Notes: generated from the letters alone by a model not told the origin. DNA of 64,000 bases from Craterostigma plantagineum (GCA_027422505.1 JAPQWV010000410.1:62001-126000), one strand, 5' to 3'. Positions 42,895 through 54,146 are shown, numbered from the stretch's first letter. Translations and numbers: made by a program.

Positions 42895-44778
42895 AAAACA
42901 GTAAATTTCCATCATATGATGGAGTTTATCATGATGACATTTCTATCCCTCACCACTCAGTTTCTGAGAATAATCCAAATGAAGAGTACAATGTTGATAC
43001 CCACAATTCTGATCATCATGAGATTAATGGTGATCAGCATGAGTCCCCTGATGACAATATAGCCACTGACATTGAAAATGTTGGGCAGCAGCAGCATGAT
43101 GTGACTATGAGGAGATCAGAAAGACCTACAAGAGCCCCATATTCGGCAAAGGATTACATATCACCATTTGTTAATAATGCTAACAATATTTCTTCAATTA
43201 GATATCCATTTCAGATTACATGAGCTATGAAGGAATCCAGCCTCAATACAAAGCATACCTAGCTTCAATAACTGGAGAGATCATTCCAAGAAACTACGAT
43301 GAAGCTATCAAATCTGAAAAATGGAGAAAAGCGATGGAAGCTGAAATTAAAGCTCTTGAACAGAACAAAACATGGCAGATTGTTGAGCTTCCAAGAGGTA
43401 AAAAAACCTATAGGTTGTAGGTGGATATACACTATTAAGTATAAATCTGATGGTTCAATAGAAAGGTATAAGGCTAGGTTAGTAGCAAAAGGTTATACAC
43501 GAGTAGAAGGAATAGATTATACAAACACATTTTCTCCCGTAGCCAAGCATGTCACTGTGAGATTGGTTATATCTCTAGCTTCTATATAGAATTGGCCGAT
43601 TTGGCGAATGGATGTTACTAACGCCTTTTTGCAGGGAGATTTAAATGAAGAAGTTTACATGATCATTCCTTAAGGCTTTAACGAATCTGCACAAAACATG
43701 ATAAATAAGGTATGTAGACTAAAAAATCGTTATATGGATCAAAACAAGCCTCGAGACAGTGGAACCATAAGTTCACATTGGCTGTTAATAACTTTGGTTT
43801 CAAACAATCCAAAAATGACTACTCTTTGTTACTATCACAGGTAATAGTATGAGCATGATGAATGAAACTAAGATGTATTTGAACAATGCATTTGCCATGA
43901 AATATTTGGGGGAACTTAGTTATTTTCTAGGATAGAGGTAGCAAGATCTAAGGATGGGATTGTTTCGAACCAAAGAAGGTATACTTTAAATTACTTGCTG
44001 AAACTGGAATGCTTGGAAGTAAACCTTCAAGCATACCAATGGAGCAAAATCTGAAGTTATTTGCTGATTTTTACGATAATTCTGATCCAGTGGTGAAAAA
44101 TGTAAATGAATATCAAAAGGTAGTTGGAAAACTTATTTATCTTTGTTTAACTCGGCCTTATATTACATATGCCGTTCAGGTTCTTTCACAATATATGCAT
44201 AAACCAGGAAGTCGCATGTGAATGCCATGTATAAACTCTTAAGATATTTGAAATATAATCCTGGTTTGGGAATCATGCTGAGATCTGACAGTAACATGAG
44301 CTTAAAAGCTTATTGTGATGCGGATTGGGCATCTTGTCCAATATCGAGAAGATCTTTAACAGGTTATGCATTTTTTCTTGGAAACTCGCTAATCTCGTGG
44401 AAGACGAAGAAACAAGGCACGGTTTCACGAAGCTCAGCCGAAGCCGAGTATAGAGCATTGGCAGTCGTAACTACAGAAATTATATGGATTTTAGCCATCA
44501 TGAATGACATTGGAATTAATCACTCACGTTCTGTGGCCGTTTATAGTGACAGTAAGTCAGCTTTGCAGATAGCTGCGTATCCCGTCTTTCACGAGAGGAC
44601 AAAACATATCGAAGTCGATTGCCATTTTATAAGAGATAAAATACGAGAGAAAGTCATTCATACAGCTTATGTATCTTCTCAAGATCAGCCGGCTGATCTC
44701 TTGACAAAAGTTTTAGGAAGATCTCAGTTCGAGCGTTTATTATCCAAGTTTAGTGTTTACAACTTGTATAAACACTAA
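42891..44778 (+). pseudogene. Copia reverse transcriptase and RNase H (degraded)
   Basis: 43220-43420: [34 protein letters not shown]. 43299-43589: [29 protein letters not shown]. About 43605-43680: MDVTNAFLQGDLNEEVYM. The YVDD region (43780-43900) is largely lost. 44009-44778: LYLCLTRPYITYAVQVLSQ, YCDADWASCPISRRSLTGYA, SSAEAEYRALA and ERTKHIEVDCHFIRDKI complete RNase H. Non-functional. Confidence 0.85.
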
Positions 44779-44791
44779 ACTTGAGCGGGAG

Positions 44792-44993
44792 TGAAAAATA
44801 TATGGGTGTAATTGTCCTTTGTAATTAGTATAGGGACTCAGTTGTAATCTTATGTGTTTTGATAGATAGTTTCTGTATTAGTATTAGTATGGCAGTGGGT
44901 TCATATCCATCGAGGAATTAGATAAGCATACGACTCTGTAAACAATTCTTTCTGATAAAAAGAAATAAAGTGAGTGATTATTTTTTCTTAATA
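44792..44993 (+). repeat. Copia 3' LTR
   Basis: 202 bp; preceded by the polypurine tract TTGAGCGGGAG (44781-44791). Confidence 0.95.
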
Positions 44994-45224
44994 CATCCCA
45001 CTTTCATAATGTGTTTGCATGTATTTTCTTGAGAAGGCAGTTAATTAACTAGTTGCAGGTACGGGTGACCTGCGGTTGAACTACTATTCGGATAGCTGCC
45101 CAAGAGCGGAGCAAATCATCAAAGAACAAGTCACAACCTTGTATTATAAGCATGGAAACACAGCCGTTTCATGGATCAGAAACCTCTTCCACGACTGTAG
45201 TGTTAAAGGTATTATAATACACTA

Positions 45225-45690
45225 GGTTTAGACCCGTAAGATGTACGGGTTGTTCGAAGAAAATGCTACAGAAAAAATGATTACGCGATGAAGGAGAAGG
45301 AATAATTTACCGGCAAGACTCAAGACCCGTGACGGGCCATTTATTTAATAGTGGCCGAGACCTGTCCATTTATTTTATCGTGGACCCGGCCCGAGACCCG
45401 CCATTTATTTTACAGTGGACTTGAGACCCGCCTATGAAGAAACCGCCCCACACCTACAAATTTTTCCTTTATAATTAGTTTCTATATATTATAATTATTT
45501 ATAATATTTATATGTAAAAATTATAAGGGGCAGGTCTCGGGGCAGTTTCGGGATGGTTTGGCGAAATCCGGACCGGCCTCGAACCCAGTCGGGTTAAGTT
45601 CTGCTAGGCCCAGGCCCACCATGTTACTTGGCCGGGGCGGGTTTTGGCGGGTTCAAGTCTAGACCCGTCCCAGTCCCGTTGTCATCCCTA
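45225..45690. mobile_element. hAT-type fragment (right terminus retained)
   Basis: The right end, read on the complement, begins TAGGGATGACAACGGG at 45690, a hAT-like terminus. The interior is rich in GACCCG/CGGGTC repeats on both sides of an AT-rich centre (45460-45530), as in related non-autonomous elements. The matching left terminus is not visible, so it is truncated. Confidence 0.55.
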
Positions 45691-46255
45691 ATGGTTATGT
45701 CATTTTATCATTATTTAATGTAATAGTTTATAAACTATGATCTTGTGTTACAATTAAACAAATAGAAAACTTATGAATTATTTTTTTATGTCATTTATTT
45801 TCCATATAGTTACAATGTTCCAAACTTAGCAAATTACTTTAAAATGTAATACGATTATCAGAATTGAAAAATAAACAAAAACCAGTTGTACAAAAGCTAA
45901 TGTATTTGGTATATTGATTAATTTCATGTTAATATTGATTAGATTTTCAATAACGGTCTTACAATATTCGGTATTGGTTCGTTCTTACAATAAAAGTATT
46001 GATGGAAAGAATAAGTTCGCAACATACTATGATGATTGGTAGTGCTACATTAGAAACTTGAGAAAGTCAACCTAAATTAATATCGTAGAAAATACTTGAT
46101 CAATTGTAACAATATATGGCAAATAATAATGTGTATGCAAGATTTTATAATTGTTACTTCTCATGTATGAAGTCTTACGATTTGTAATCATAGTTGAAAG
46201 CTATATGGCAAATACTAATATGTTATACGATGAAGTTTCGAGACTAATTAAGTAA
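45691..46255. other. Intergenic, AT-rich
   Basis: Nothing recognised; no further peroxidase exons. Confidence 0.4.
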
Positions 46256-46519
46256 TACTCCCTCCGCTCCGCTAATTTTATCACATTTTCCTATTCCGGG
46301 CGTCCCAATAATTTTATCATCTTTCCTTTTGGGTAAAAAATTAAACACCATTTTAAATGTAATTGGAGGAAAAATTAAATGGTGAGAATAATTAGTAAGA
46401 GGTTATAAATTTAAGCAAGTTGTTTATGTCTAATCCATTGTACTATTTATTATAATAATGCTACCTTAATTTGCGTGCCCAACAACTTATGTGATAAAGT
46501 TGCTGAGACAGAGGAAGTA
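46256..46519. mobile_element. Stowaway-type MITE (second copy)
   Basis: The element is 46258-46517, flanked by TA; termini CTCCCTCCGCTCCGC and complement of TGAGACAGAGGAAG. 260 bp, and more diverged from its own other end than the copy at 38883. Confidence 0.85.
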
Positions 46520-46896
46520 CAATTTTGCATTTTGCAGTCGTTTATGTTTTGAAATATGTCAGTATATGCATCATCTCAGTTTTGTAAATATATATTTTGA
46601 ATTCACAAATGTCGGAATAAAAATACAAAATATTCAGTGCTGTGTTTTGAGTCGTGTAATTTAAGAATCAACATTTAGATGTTCGTATGAAATGTTTAAA
46701 TCTTTGCCACTACTAAAGAAAATAGATGTTTGTAATGAATCGAAGTCGCTCAACAATTTTGTAAGAATCGTGTAAGTCTTCATCAGTAGTGTATACTGGT
46801 ACATTTTCAATGTTTAAATCTTTACATAAATGATCAACTCGAATCGACTCCATAATGAATTCTGTACTTCCTCTATCCTCCAATAAACGCATATGC
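46520..46896. other. Intergenic, AT-rich
   Basis: Nothing recognised. Confidence 0.4.
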
Positions 46897-47631
46897 GTTT
46901 GAATTAGGGGTGAGCAAAAATATCCGAAAACCGGATTCCGATCCGGTACTCGGTTTTCAAAACCAGGAAAAACGGATATCCGGTTTTAAAAACCGAGTCG
47001 GATATCCGATCCGATTTATTTTAAAATAAACCGAATCGGATACGGATAGTGGTTTGTCTAAAATCCGGATATCCGGTATCCGTTTTATATTTAAAAAATT
47101 TAAAAAAATAAAAAATATAGTCCAAAACGAAAAGTGAAGGTCCAAGAATGAAAAAAAATCATCAACTAGAATATTTAAATTTATATTATTTTATTATTGC
47201 AAAAAAAACTTTGTTAGAGAATTAGATAAAAAAAACATAAAAATATCAAGATGCATGTTCAAAAATTAATGTGAATTTGTGATATTGTGTTTATTATTTA
47301 TTATGTAATTCCGAAATATGAATTCACATATTGTGTGAATTACTATGTTTTAGAAATTCTTATATTAAAAAAATATAGTTTTTATTGAGATAAGAAATAA
47401 AAAATATGATTTTGAAAAGAAAATAATAAAAAATATAAGAAAAATAAATTTAAAAATCGGATGCGGATATCTGGTAAAAATATCCGAATAAATCGGATAT
47501 CCGATTTTCGGATATCCGATTAAAACCGGAGCGGATACGGATACCATTTTTCGATATCCCAAAATCCGGATATCCGAATTTTGGATATCCGAAAAATCGG
47601 ATATCCGATTTTGCTCACCCCTAGTTTGAAT
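46897..47631. mobile_element. Non-autonomous hAT element with 8-bp target duplication
   Basis: The element is 46905-47623, flanked by GTTTGAAT (46897-46904 and 47624-47631). Perfect terminal repeats TAGGGGTGAGCAAAA. Both subterminal zones are dense in CGGATATCCG palindromes and CCGGAT/ATCCGG motifs, with an AT-only interior and no transposase. Confidence 0.93.
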
Positions 47632-48220
47632 GCATAAGATGCACTTATATTTAGAATATGAAAAATAAAATTAAATAAAAAATATAAAACTTAATCAGAT
47701 TTTTTAAAAAATATAGATTTACTAAAATTTTAAAGCTATAGAATATGTGGGCAGTATTAAAAAGTTGTAAAAGTTAGTCTAAAAGTAATATTTCAAAAGT
47801 AGTCTTTAGATTTTGAAAATGAGTTTACCGATTGAAGAAGAATTAGTGCATTTTTTTAGTTTGAATTTACAACTGAGTTAATGGTTAGAGATGCTCTAAT
47901 ACCTTCCGACTTGTTTCGTTTAGGTACCACTTCGTTAAAGCCACTCTATTTGATCACCCGTGGTCAAATAATTAAGGTACGTAAGGACACCTATTAAAGA
48001 ACGATCACGAAATAAGCCGATCAAATGAAGAAAAAGATTATTTTAAATGCAATACAAAGCTATATTGACCTACGTCACCACCACTGTTGCCTCCTTAAGT
48101 CGACCCATTTGTTTTTGTTTGTTTCTTTTCTTATTTTTGGTCGATCAATAGTTAGTTTTGTGGACATAAAGCACATCGAAAGAGAGGAGTAAACCTTAAA
48201 TGAGAAATATGAAGAGACAA
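47632..48220. other. Intergenic, AT-rich
   Basis: Nothing recognised. Confidence 0.4.
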
Positions 48221-49529
48221 AAAATTAAAGGAAAATTTGGTATAAATAATTCATCCTATTGATTTTCTTCAAAAAATAAACCCAACTTTAAGTTATTTCT
48301 GAATAAACCCAACTATAATATGTATCTTCTCAAATTAGACCCTTGTTACCTTTAACCTATTGAATAGGTTACATTTCTTTCTTTTTTTTCTTCTTTTTTT
48401 TTTCTTTTTTTTTTCTATTTTAATAAATTATTTTTCACACTTTAAAATATCTCAAAAATTTAAAAATAAATGTTTCGACGAACATCCCATGAAATTCTTA
48501 ATAAAATAATTTAATATAAATCAAAGTTTAACAAAATAAAAAATAATGTATTCAAAAAGTCATGTTACTTTAAGTATATTAATTAAACTTTAAAAAATAA
48601 CTCCAACATGAAAATAATTTAAAAAATCAAAACTAAAATTTTCAGCGTAAATCCCACGAAATTCTTCGTACATTAATTTTAAATTTTTTAAAAATCGAAA
48701 AAAGGTATCAAATATTTAGGCCGAAAATTGTTGAAATTATAAATAAGTTAATTATCAATTAAAATTAAAATATTCAACAGACGAAGTTCTTAATAAATAT
48801 TTTCGTCGAGATATTTTTAATTTCGTTTTTTATTTTCTAAAACTTTGATTATGTTTTATTTATATTAAGTTTCGTAGATTTGGTTTTTGCAGTTTTTGAG
48901 GGATTCTTTTGTGAAGTTTTTGTTTTTATTTTTTGTATGTTATTCATGTGAGATATTGTCATATTCTTTTTTTTTTCTTCCGTAAAACTCCCCTGTGATC
49001 GTTAAAACTAGTTCCGTACCCTCAGTTGTTGTCGAAACATGGCATCAGACCCTTCGGTATTCTTCAAAAAATTTATCCTTGTCTGCCGCAATTCGGGGTT
49101 AAAAATACAAGGGGCACGTGATAAACACAGGGGTATAATGTGCTATTAATAAATCGTAGGTGTTTTAATGCTTATTTTTTAACCCACATATGTTTTATAT
49201 GCAATTTAGCCTATTTTTATTTTTTTTTAAAATTTGATTTATTTTATTTATATGTATTAAGAATTCATCGACATATTTTATTTATTTATTTTCGTAATGT
49301 TTGAGTTATTTTGAGATATAAAATAATTTACTAAATTAGAAAAATAGAAGAAGTGAAAAAACAAAAAAGAAATAAATTTAACCTATTGAATAGGTAAGAG
49401 GTAACATGGGTCTAATTTGAGAAGGTACCTATTATAGTTGGGTTTATTCTTAAATAATTTAATGTTGGGTTTATTTTTAGAAGAAAACCAATAGGTTGGA
49501 TTATTTATAACAAAATTTCCAAAATTAAA
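48221..49529. mobile_element. Non-autonomous MULE with long terminal inverted repeats
   Basis: The element is 48230-49520, flanked by the 9-bp duplication AAAATTAAA (48221-48229 and 49521-49529). Terminal inverted repeats of about 150 bp start GGAAAATTTGGTATAAATAA (left) and its near-complement on the right, each ending near the ACCTATTGAATAGGT palindrome (48355, 49381). The interior is AT-rich, with a less AT-rich patch at 48980-49165 that may be a captured or nested fragment. No transposase. Confidence 0.85.
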
Positions 49530-49738
49530 TTTTCTAGAGAGGTGTTTAACTAGGAGGAACAGCATGCAATGATAACACTGATAAATACAAATTTTGATGC
49601 TGATGAAGGATTATATCAATTTTGTTAGGAATGGTGATAAACTTTTAATTACAAAAAAAAAAAAAAAAATAGAGGGAGGTGCAACACAATAAACAGACTC
49701 AGATTCCTCAAGTTCATAATCACCGAGATCTTAATACA
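49530..49738. other. Spacer between two MULEs
   Basis: Short AT-rich DNA with an A run at 49652-49669; nothing recognised. Confidence 0.4.
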
Positions 49739-50243
49739 TAATATTAACGGAAATCTACACATAAATACCCAATATGAAAAAAATCAGCCACTTAGGTACC
49801 TTGTCAGAACTATTTTATAGCTAGGTACCCAGTTGAATAAAATTTTTACACTTAGGTACCTAATCACCTAAGATTACGAAAATACCCTTTTTAAATGATT
49901 TAGAATTTCATTTCAGCTTTTTTCTCTCTGCAAAATCCGATCTTCAGCTCCCCGTCGACGATTTCTTCTTGCCGACCAACTCCATCTGCTCGTGCCGGTG
50001 CCGGACAAGGATCGAAGACCCTATTGAACGTTGGGTTCTCGATTTTGGGGGTTGATTTTATCAGGTAAGTTTTTCTTTTGGTTTGGGTTAGGTTAATCGA
50101 TTTTGGGCGTTTGTTCAAGGTTTATCCCAAATCTGGGAGCTCAATGCTATCCATGAGCTCCATATAAGAGTGGAATGTTAGGATTTGATAGTTATTGAGG
50201 CTAATCCGTCGAGATTTGGTTTTCTTTTATGTAACTGTTACGA

Positions 50244-50454
50244 CGTACCATTTCCTATGAATATTACGTACCATTGTATGTTGTGTTACCGTACCTAAAT
50301 ACATTATGCGACACAGTTCGATTGGACATTTATGTTATGTAGTATCTTTGTGTATTTATATTACGTACCAAGTAACATGTCTATACGTTACCAAAATGTC
50401 CAGTTATGGAGTACCAATCTAAACTATACACCGTACCATTTTAACAGGTTGCCA
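50244..50454. repeat. 23-bp phased repeat array 1 (GTACC orientation)
   Basis: CGTACC or close variants start at 50244, 50267, 50290, 50364, 50387, 50410 and 50432, that is steps of 23 (one gap of 74, last step 22). Bases between anchors vary freely. Confidence 0.8.
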
Positions 50455-50468
50455 TATTATCTGAAAAT

Positions 50469-50723
50469 ATGGCGTCTGCAAATTCGTTTGATGGCAGGAC
50501 GTTATTTGCAATGTGTGAGTATAAAAGGGAGTCTTCCTTACTATTAATCAATGAAGCAACGACGCTTATCGATATATACGTATCCCTCCAAAGAAGGTGG
50601 TCGGATATCGATTCCCGGCATGACTCAATAAAGTATCAAGTTCCGTTCCAAAGTTTGTACTCGACATTGAAAGAAAATGCGGATTTTCCATGTACAGAAA
50701 CCGTACTTGTACAGAAGCCGTAA
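50469..50723 (+). pseudogene. MULE transposase N-terminal remnant
   Basis: 84 codons: MASANSFDGRTLFAMCEYKR, then DSIKYQVPFQSLYSTLKENADF. The pattern (a short beta strand with CEY, then IKYxVP and a LKENADF segment equivalent to the usual xNDxDL) resembles the N-terminal domain before the zinc finger in plant MULE transposases. No catalytic DDE domain follows. Assignment by pattern only. Confidence 0.4.
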
Positions 50724-50891
50724 CGACGTAGCGTCCGTATTTTCCATGTATTTTCTTTTTGCTTTTGGTCTCATAACCTTTTTCGGTGCTCTTTTGTATG
50801 GTATTGGCTCATTCTTTTTGTCTAAATGATGCCAGTAGGTTCGTTTTGTTCAAATGTGTCAATAGTATATGGCTCATTGTTTTTGTCTAAA

Positions 50892-51343
50892 TTTGGTACT
50901 GTAATGACTACCAGTTTGGTACAGTAAGATATGCACATTTGGTACCGTATTATAAGTAAATTTGGTACTATAATGAATGCCAGTTTGGTACAGTAATAGA
51001 TGCAGTTTTGGTAACGTAATATATGTAAATTTGGTATTGTACTGACTGCTAGTTTGGTACCCTAAGCTATGCAAATTTAGCACCATAATATATGCCAGTT
51101 TGGTACAGTAAGATATGCGCATTTGGTACAGTAATATATGTAATTTTGTTACTGTAATATATGCCAGTTTGGTACCATAAGATATGCAAGTTTGGTACGG
51201 TAAGATGTGCATGTTTGGTACGGTCATATATGCCAGTGTGGTACCCTACGACCTGCATGTTTGGTACCGTAACCTATGCCAGTTTGCTAATGTACATTTG
51301 GTACGTTAATATACGCTGCCTTGGTACTGTAATATAGGTTATA
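50892..51343. repeat. 23-bp tandem array 2 (TTTGGTAC units, about 20 copies)
   Basis: Units start TTTGGTAC, continue about GTAATATATG and end CCAG or similar. Nearly every unit is exactly 23 bp. This is the most homogeneous array in the element. Because 23 is not a multiple of three, minus-strand reading frames crossing it give a repeating peptide with a 23-residue period and are not evidence of a gene. Confidence 0.92.
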
Positions 51344-51667
51344 GGTACTCTAAGTGTACGACATATGGTACTGTATCCTTTCAGAAGTAGGTACCGTATA
51401 AATTAAAGTAAAACTTTGAATTTAAGACTTGGCTATATACCGTCAGAAACGAAGCATTTCAGCATGTGTTGATGTGGATAGATGATTAGACAATTCTGAC
51501 TTTTTTCAGTAATGATTGCAACTTTTCTGATGTTTTCAGTCATGAGTGGACAGATTTCTGACATTTTCTATGTCATGTTTGGACAGATTCTGACATCCGA
51601 GGTTTTAAATAATAAAAGACAGCTCATCTGACATGTCAGTTGGGTTTAATAAAATGTTTCATGTCAT

Positions 51668-51783
51668 ATTTAATTTTGGGTACTGCAACTGTGGCTGCGT
51701 TGGTACGCTTTAAACAAAACGATAGGTACCCCTACAAAGATATTTAAGGTACGGTGTCCCTTATATATGTGATACGTCATACT
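51668..51783. repeat. 23-bp phased repeat array 3
   Basis: Five units anchored on GGTAC (GGGTACTGC, TGGTACGCT, AGGTACCCC, AGGTACGGT, TGATACGTC), each 23 bp. Confidence 0.8.
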
Positions 51784-52116
51784 AGGGTTAGTATTTTTCG
51801 GGGTCGATCGAATTACGTTTTCATCTCGAACCACCGTAGACCAATAATATATAGTATTAACTACGTTTCAGATCAAATTCGGTGCATTATGCCCCGCATG
51901 CATGAAGTAAATCTTAGAATACCATGATTCATTATAGTATAAGGATACAAGCAAGAACATCTACAACATAATTTGAATAATGTGGTGAGTGCTACATCTG
52001 CGAATTCGGTGCATTAGGCTTTCACATTTTTTTTTCATTCCCATATTGTTAGGTATTGTCCAAATCACGCACGGCACCGCGATTCGATTAGGAATGTATT
52101 TTTTTATCGTATAACA

Positions 52117-52795
52117 AATGGTACGGTATACTTTCATAATTTGGTACTGTATATGTGCAATTATAGATACGATAAACCTGCACGTTATGGTACTATATAG
52201 GTAAATGTTAAGGTACCTTCTGTAAATCACAAAGTACCTTACTGTACAACAGATAAGGTACTTCATGTGCGATATATAAGGTATGGTATATATTTACGTA
52301 TTGGTACGGTTAACCTGCACTTAGGGTACGCTATATGTAAGTGATATGGTACGATAATATAAAAGACAAGGTACTCTATATCTTCTGTTTATGGTACGCC
52401 ATATATCAACATAATGGTACAACAGACAAGGTACTTCATATATTATGTTTATGGTACGATATATATACCCAGTGGTACTATTAACCTGCATATTAAAGTA
52501 CTCTGTGTAAAAGTTCTGGTACGGTAATATCAAAGACTAGGTACTTCATATCTTCTGTTTATAGTACACCATATATGTACATAATGATACGATTAAGCTG
52601 CATATTTTGGTACTCCGTATGTAAAAGACGTGGTACGGTAATATACAAGACAAGGTTCTTCATATCTTCTGTTTTGGTACTGTATATTTGTACCTAATGG
52701 TACGATTAAGCTGCATATTATGGTACTCTGTGTGTAAAAGAAAAGGTACGACAATATAAAAACCTATGGTACTGCATAATAGACGGACAGATTTA
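52117..52795. repeat. 22-23-bp phased repeat array 4 with about 114-bp higher-order period
   Basis: About 30 units anchored on GGTAC. CTTCATATCTTCTGTTT-like blocks recur at 52434, 52544 and 52658 (steps 110 and 114), meaning groups of about five units were copied together. Confidence 0.85.
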
Positions 52796-53225
52796 CAGAA
52801 CTACACAACAAGCGAACAATACTGAGTCATGAACAAAATCCAAACAGTCTCAGAACGGTCTCATCCCAAACTCAAAAGAAGTTAACCTACATAAACAAAG
52901 TCTCCAAACGGTCTCACATCATATTCAAGTAACTTAACCAAACAGATCAAGCATACAATTGTGCTCGTCACGTAAAATGCAAGCAGCCATAGAAGTACGA
53001 TACACTATAACGCTTTATCAATGCCACAATTCGAGCAAACGAATGTGACATCTTAAGCATATCTACAAAAAGTGAAACGGAGACCTTCTTATAGCTTCTT
53101 TTTGATCTGGGGTCATCCTACCCTCCAAATGGCTTATGGTAGATCAAAACAGCGCAGGTGGAACCTTGAAGACAGCTCAGATCTGTTCCGTAGGCATTTC
53201 TGCAAAAAATCTACTGTCAAAAAGA

Positions 53226-53560
53226 AGTACCATTTTATTCACACAAGGGGTACCAATTTGCCCAAACAGAGGTTACCAAAAGCAGTGATAATGTAGTACC
53301 AAAACAAATTGACCCCGTTCAAAAAACCAGTTAACAAGCAGTACCATTTTATTCAAACAAGGGGTACCAATTTGCCCAAACTGAGAGTACCAAATGCAGT
53401 GATTATGTAGTACCAAAATAAATTGACCTCATTTGAAAAAACCAGTTCACAAGCAGTACCAATTTATTCACGCAAGGGGTACTACTTTGCCCAAACAGAG
53501 GGTACCAAATGCGGTGATAATGTAGTACCAAAACAAATTGACCCCATTAGAACAAATCAA
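53226..53560. repeat. 114-bp tandem repeat made of five 23-bp GTACC units (about 2.9 copies)
   Basis: AGTACCA(A/T)TTTATTCA starts at 53226, 53340 and 53455. Each copy splits into subunits starting AGTACC, GGTACC, GTTACC, AGTACC and a fifth degenerate one, of 23, 23, 23, 23 and 22 bp. Confidence 0.9.
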
Positions 53561-54146
53561 AATCACCCCATTCCAAAAAAAACCCAAATCGGCAACTGTT
53601 AATTCACCCATCCGAAAATACAAGCACAAAAAACCCCTAATCGAACAACAAATCGATGTTATTCCAAAAACACGCAGCCATTGTTACGAACATTAACCGA
53701 AAATGCTTAAACCCAACTAATAATGGCAAAATCAAACTAGATACAAGCCTATTGAGGACGGGAATACTGCGACGAAATGCGACGACGTACGGTATTACTA
53801 CGAATGACTTACCTACCGATTTCAGAAGGGGAAACCACGACGAACGAGTGGACAGACGACGTTGAATCTGAAGCAACAACGAACACGGCTCGATTTCTGG
53901 GATTAAATCTGAAATTTGGGTTTGGGAGAGTGAGAACTTTCTTTGTTTAGGAATGAATGAACGTGAATGAGAAAAAGGTAAAAGATGTAATAAAGTTGTT
54001 TTAGCAGGGGTAAATCCGTCAGTTAGGTACCTATCAGTAAAATAAAATTCAACTAGGTACCTAGATTAAAAATGAAGCTGACTAGGGACTGATCTGTCTT
54101 ATTTTTATTGATGTAGGTATTTAAGTGTTGAATCCCCTAATATTAA

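Larger units (their letters stand above)
40095..44998 (+). mobile_element. Ty1/copia LTR retrotransposon with short LTRs, in peroxidase intron 1
   Basis: The element is 40100-44993, flanked by the perfect duplication CATCC (40095-40099 and 44994-44998). LTRs of 201/202 bp start TGAAAAAT and end TTCTTAATA, that is TG...TA rather than TG...CA. Gag, protease, integrase, reverse transcriptase and RNase H are in copia order on the plus strand, with several stops and frameshifts. A few LTR differences (at least four) suggest moderate age. Confidence 0.95.
39970..45208 (+). pseudogene. Class III peroxidase (PRX42-like), exons 1-2 only, split by a copia element
   Basis: Exon 1 is 39970-40054 (MAATRKHISNLLSTLTFLLL, then PLILQFHSG; signal peptide). 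Exon 2 is 45059-45208 after TTGCAG, reading TGDLRLNYYSDSCPRAEQII, then EQVTTLYYKHGNTAVSWIR and NLFHDCSVK. The distal haem residues Arg and His (RNLFHDC) and the first conserved cysteines are present. Secreted peroxidases oxidise phenolics in the cell wall. The exons splice in phase (HSG|TGD). The donor after exon 2 is followed by transposon sequence, and the expected CDASLLL exon and proximal-His exon were not found up to 57800. Either the rest lies far away or the gene is truncated. Copia element 40100-44993 sits in intron 1. Confidence 0.82.
49739..54146. mobile_element. MULE-like element carrying phased 23-bp GGTAC arrays
   Basis: The element is 49748-54137, flanked by the perfect 9-bp duplication TAATATTAA (49739-49747 and 54138-54146). 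Diverged inverted termini (left CGGAAATCTACAC, right complement GGGGATTCAACAC) continue for about 100 bp with GGTACC boxes in each. Inside are a left leader-like exon with a GTAAGT donor (about 49915-50064), a short coding remnant (50469-50723), five arrays of 23-bp units, and a leader-like stretch on the minus strand at the right end (about 53800-53950). Mutator-like by duplication length and long termini. Confidence 0.8.

Noticed and set aside
47365..47562. Minus-strand frame in the hAT element at 46905-47623
   Set aside because: Encoded by GATATCC subterminal repeats and AT-rich filler; not a transposase.
50874..51258. Minus-strand frames with repeating YQT/TKL phrases
   Set aside because: Produced by the 23-bp tandem array; the peptide period equals the repeat period, so it is not a gene.
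50892..51343. CRISPR-like appearance of regularly spaced repeats
   Set aside because: Units are head-to-tail 23-mers without unique spacers of constant length, in a plant transposon, with no associated genes.
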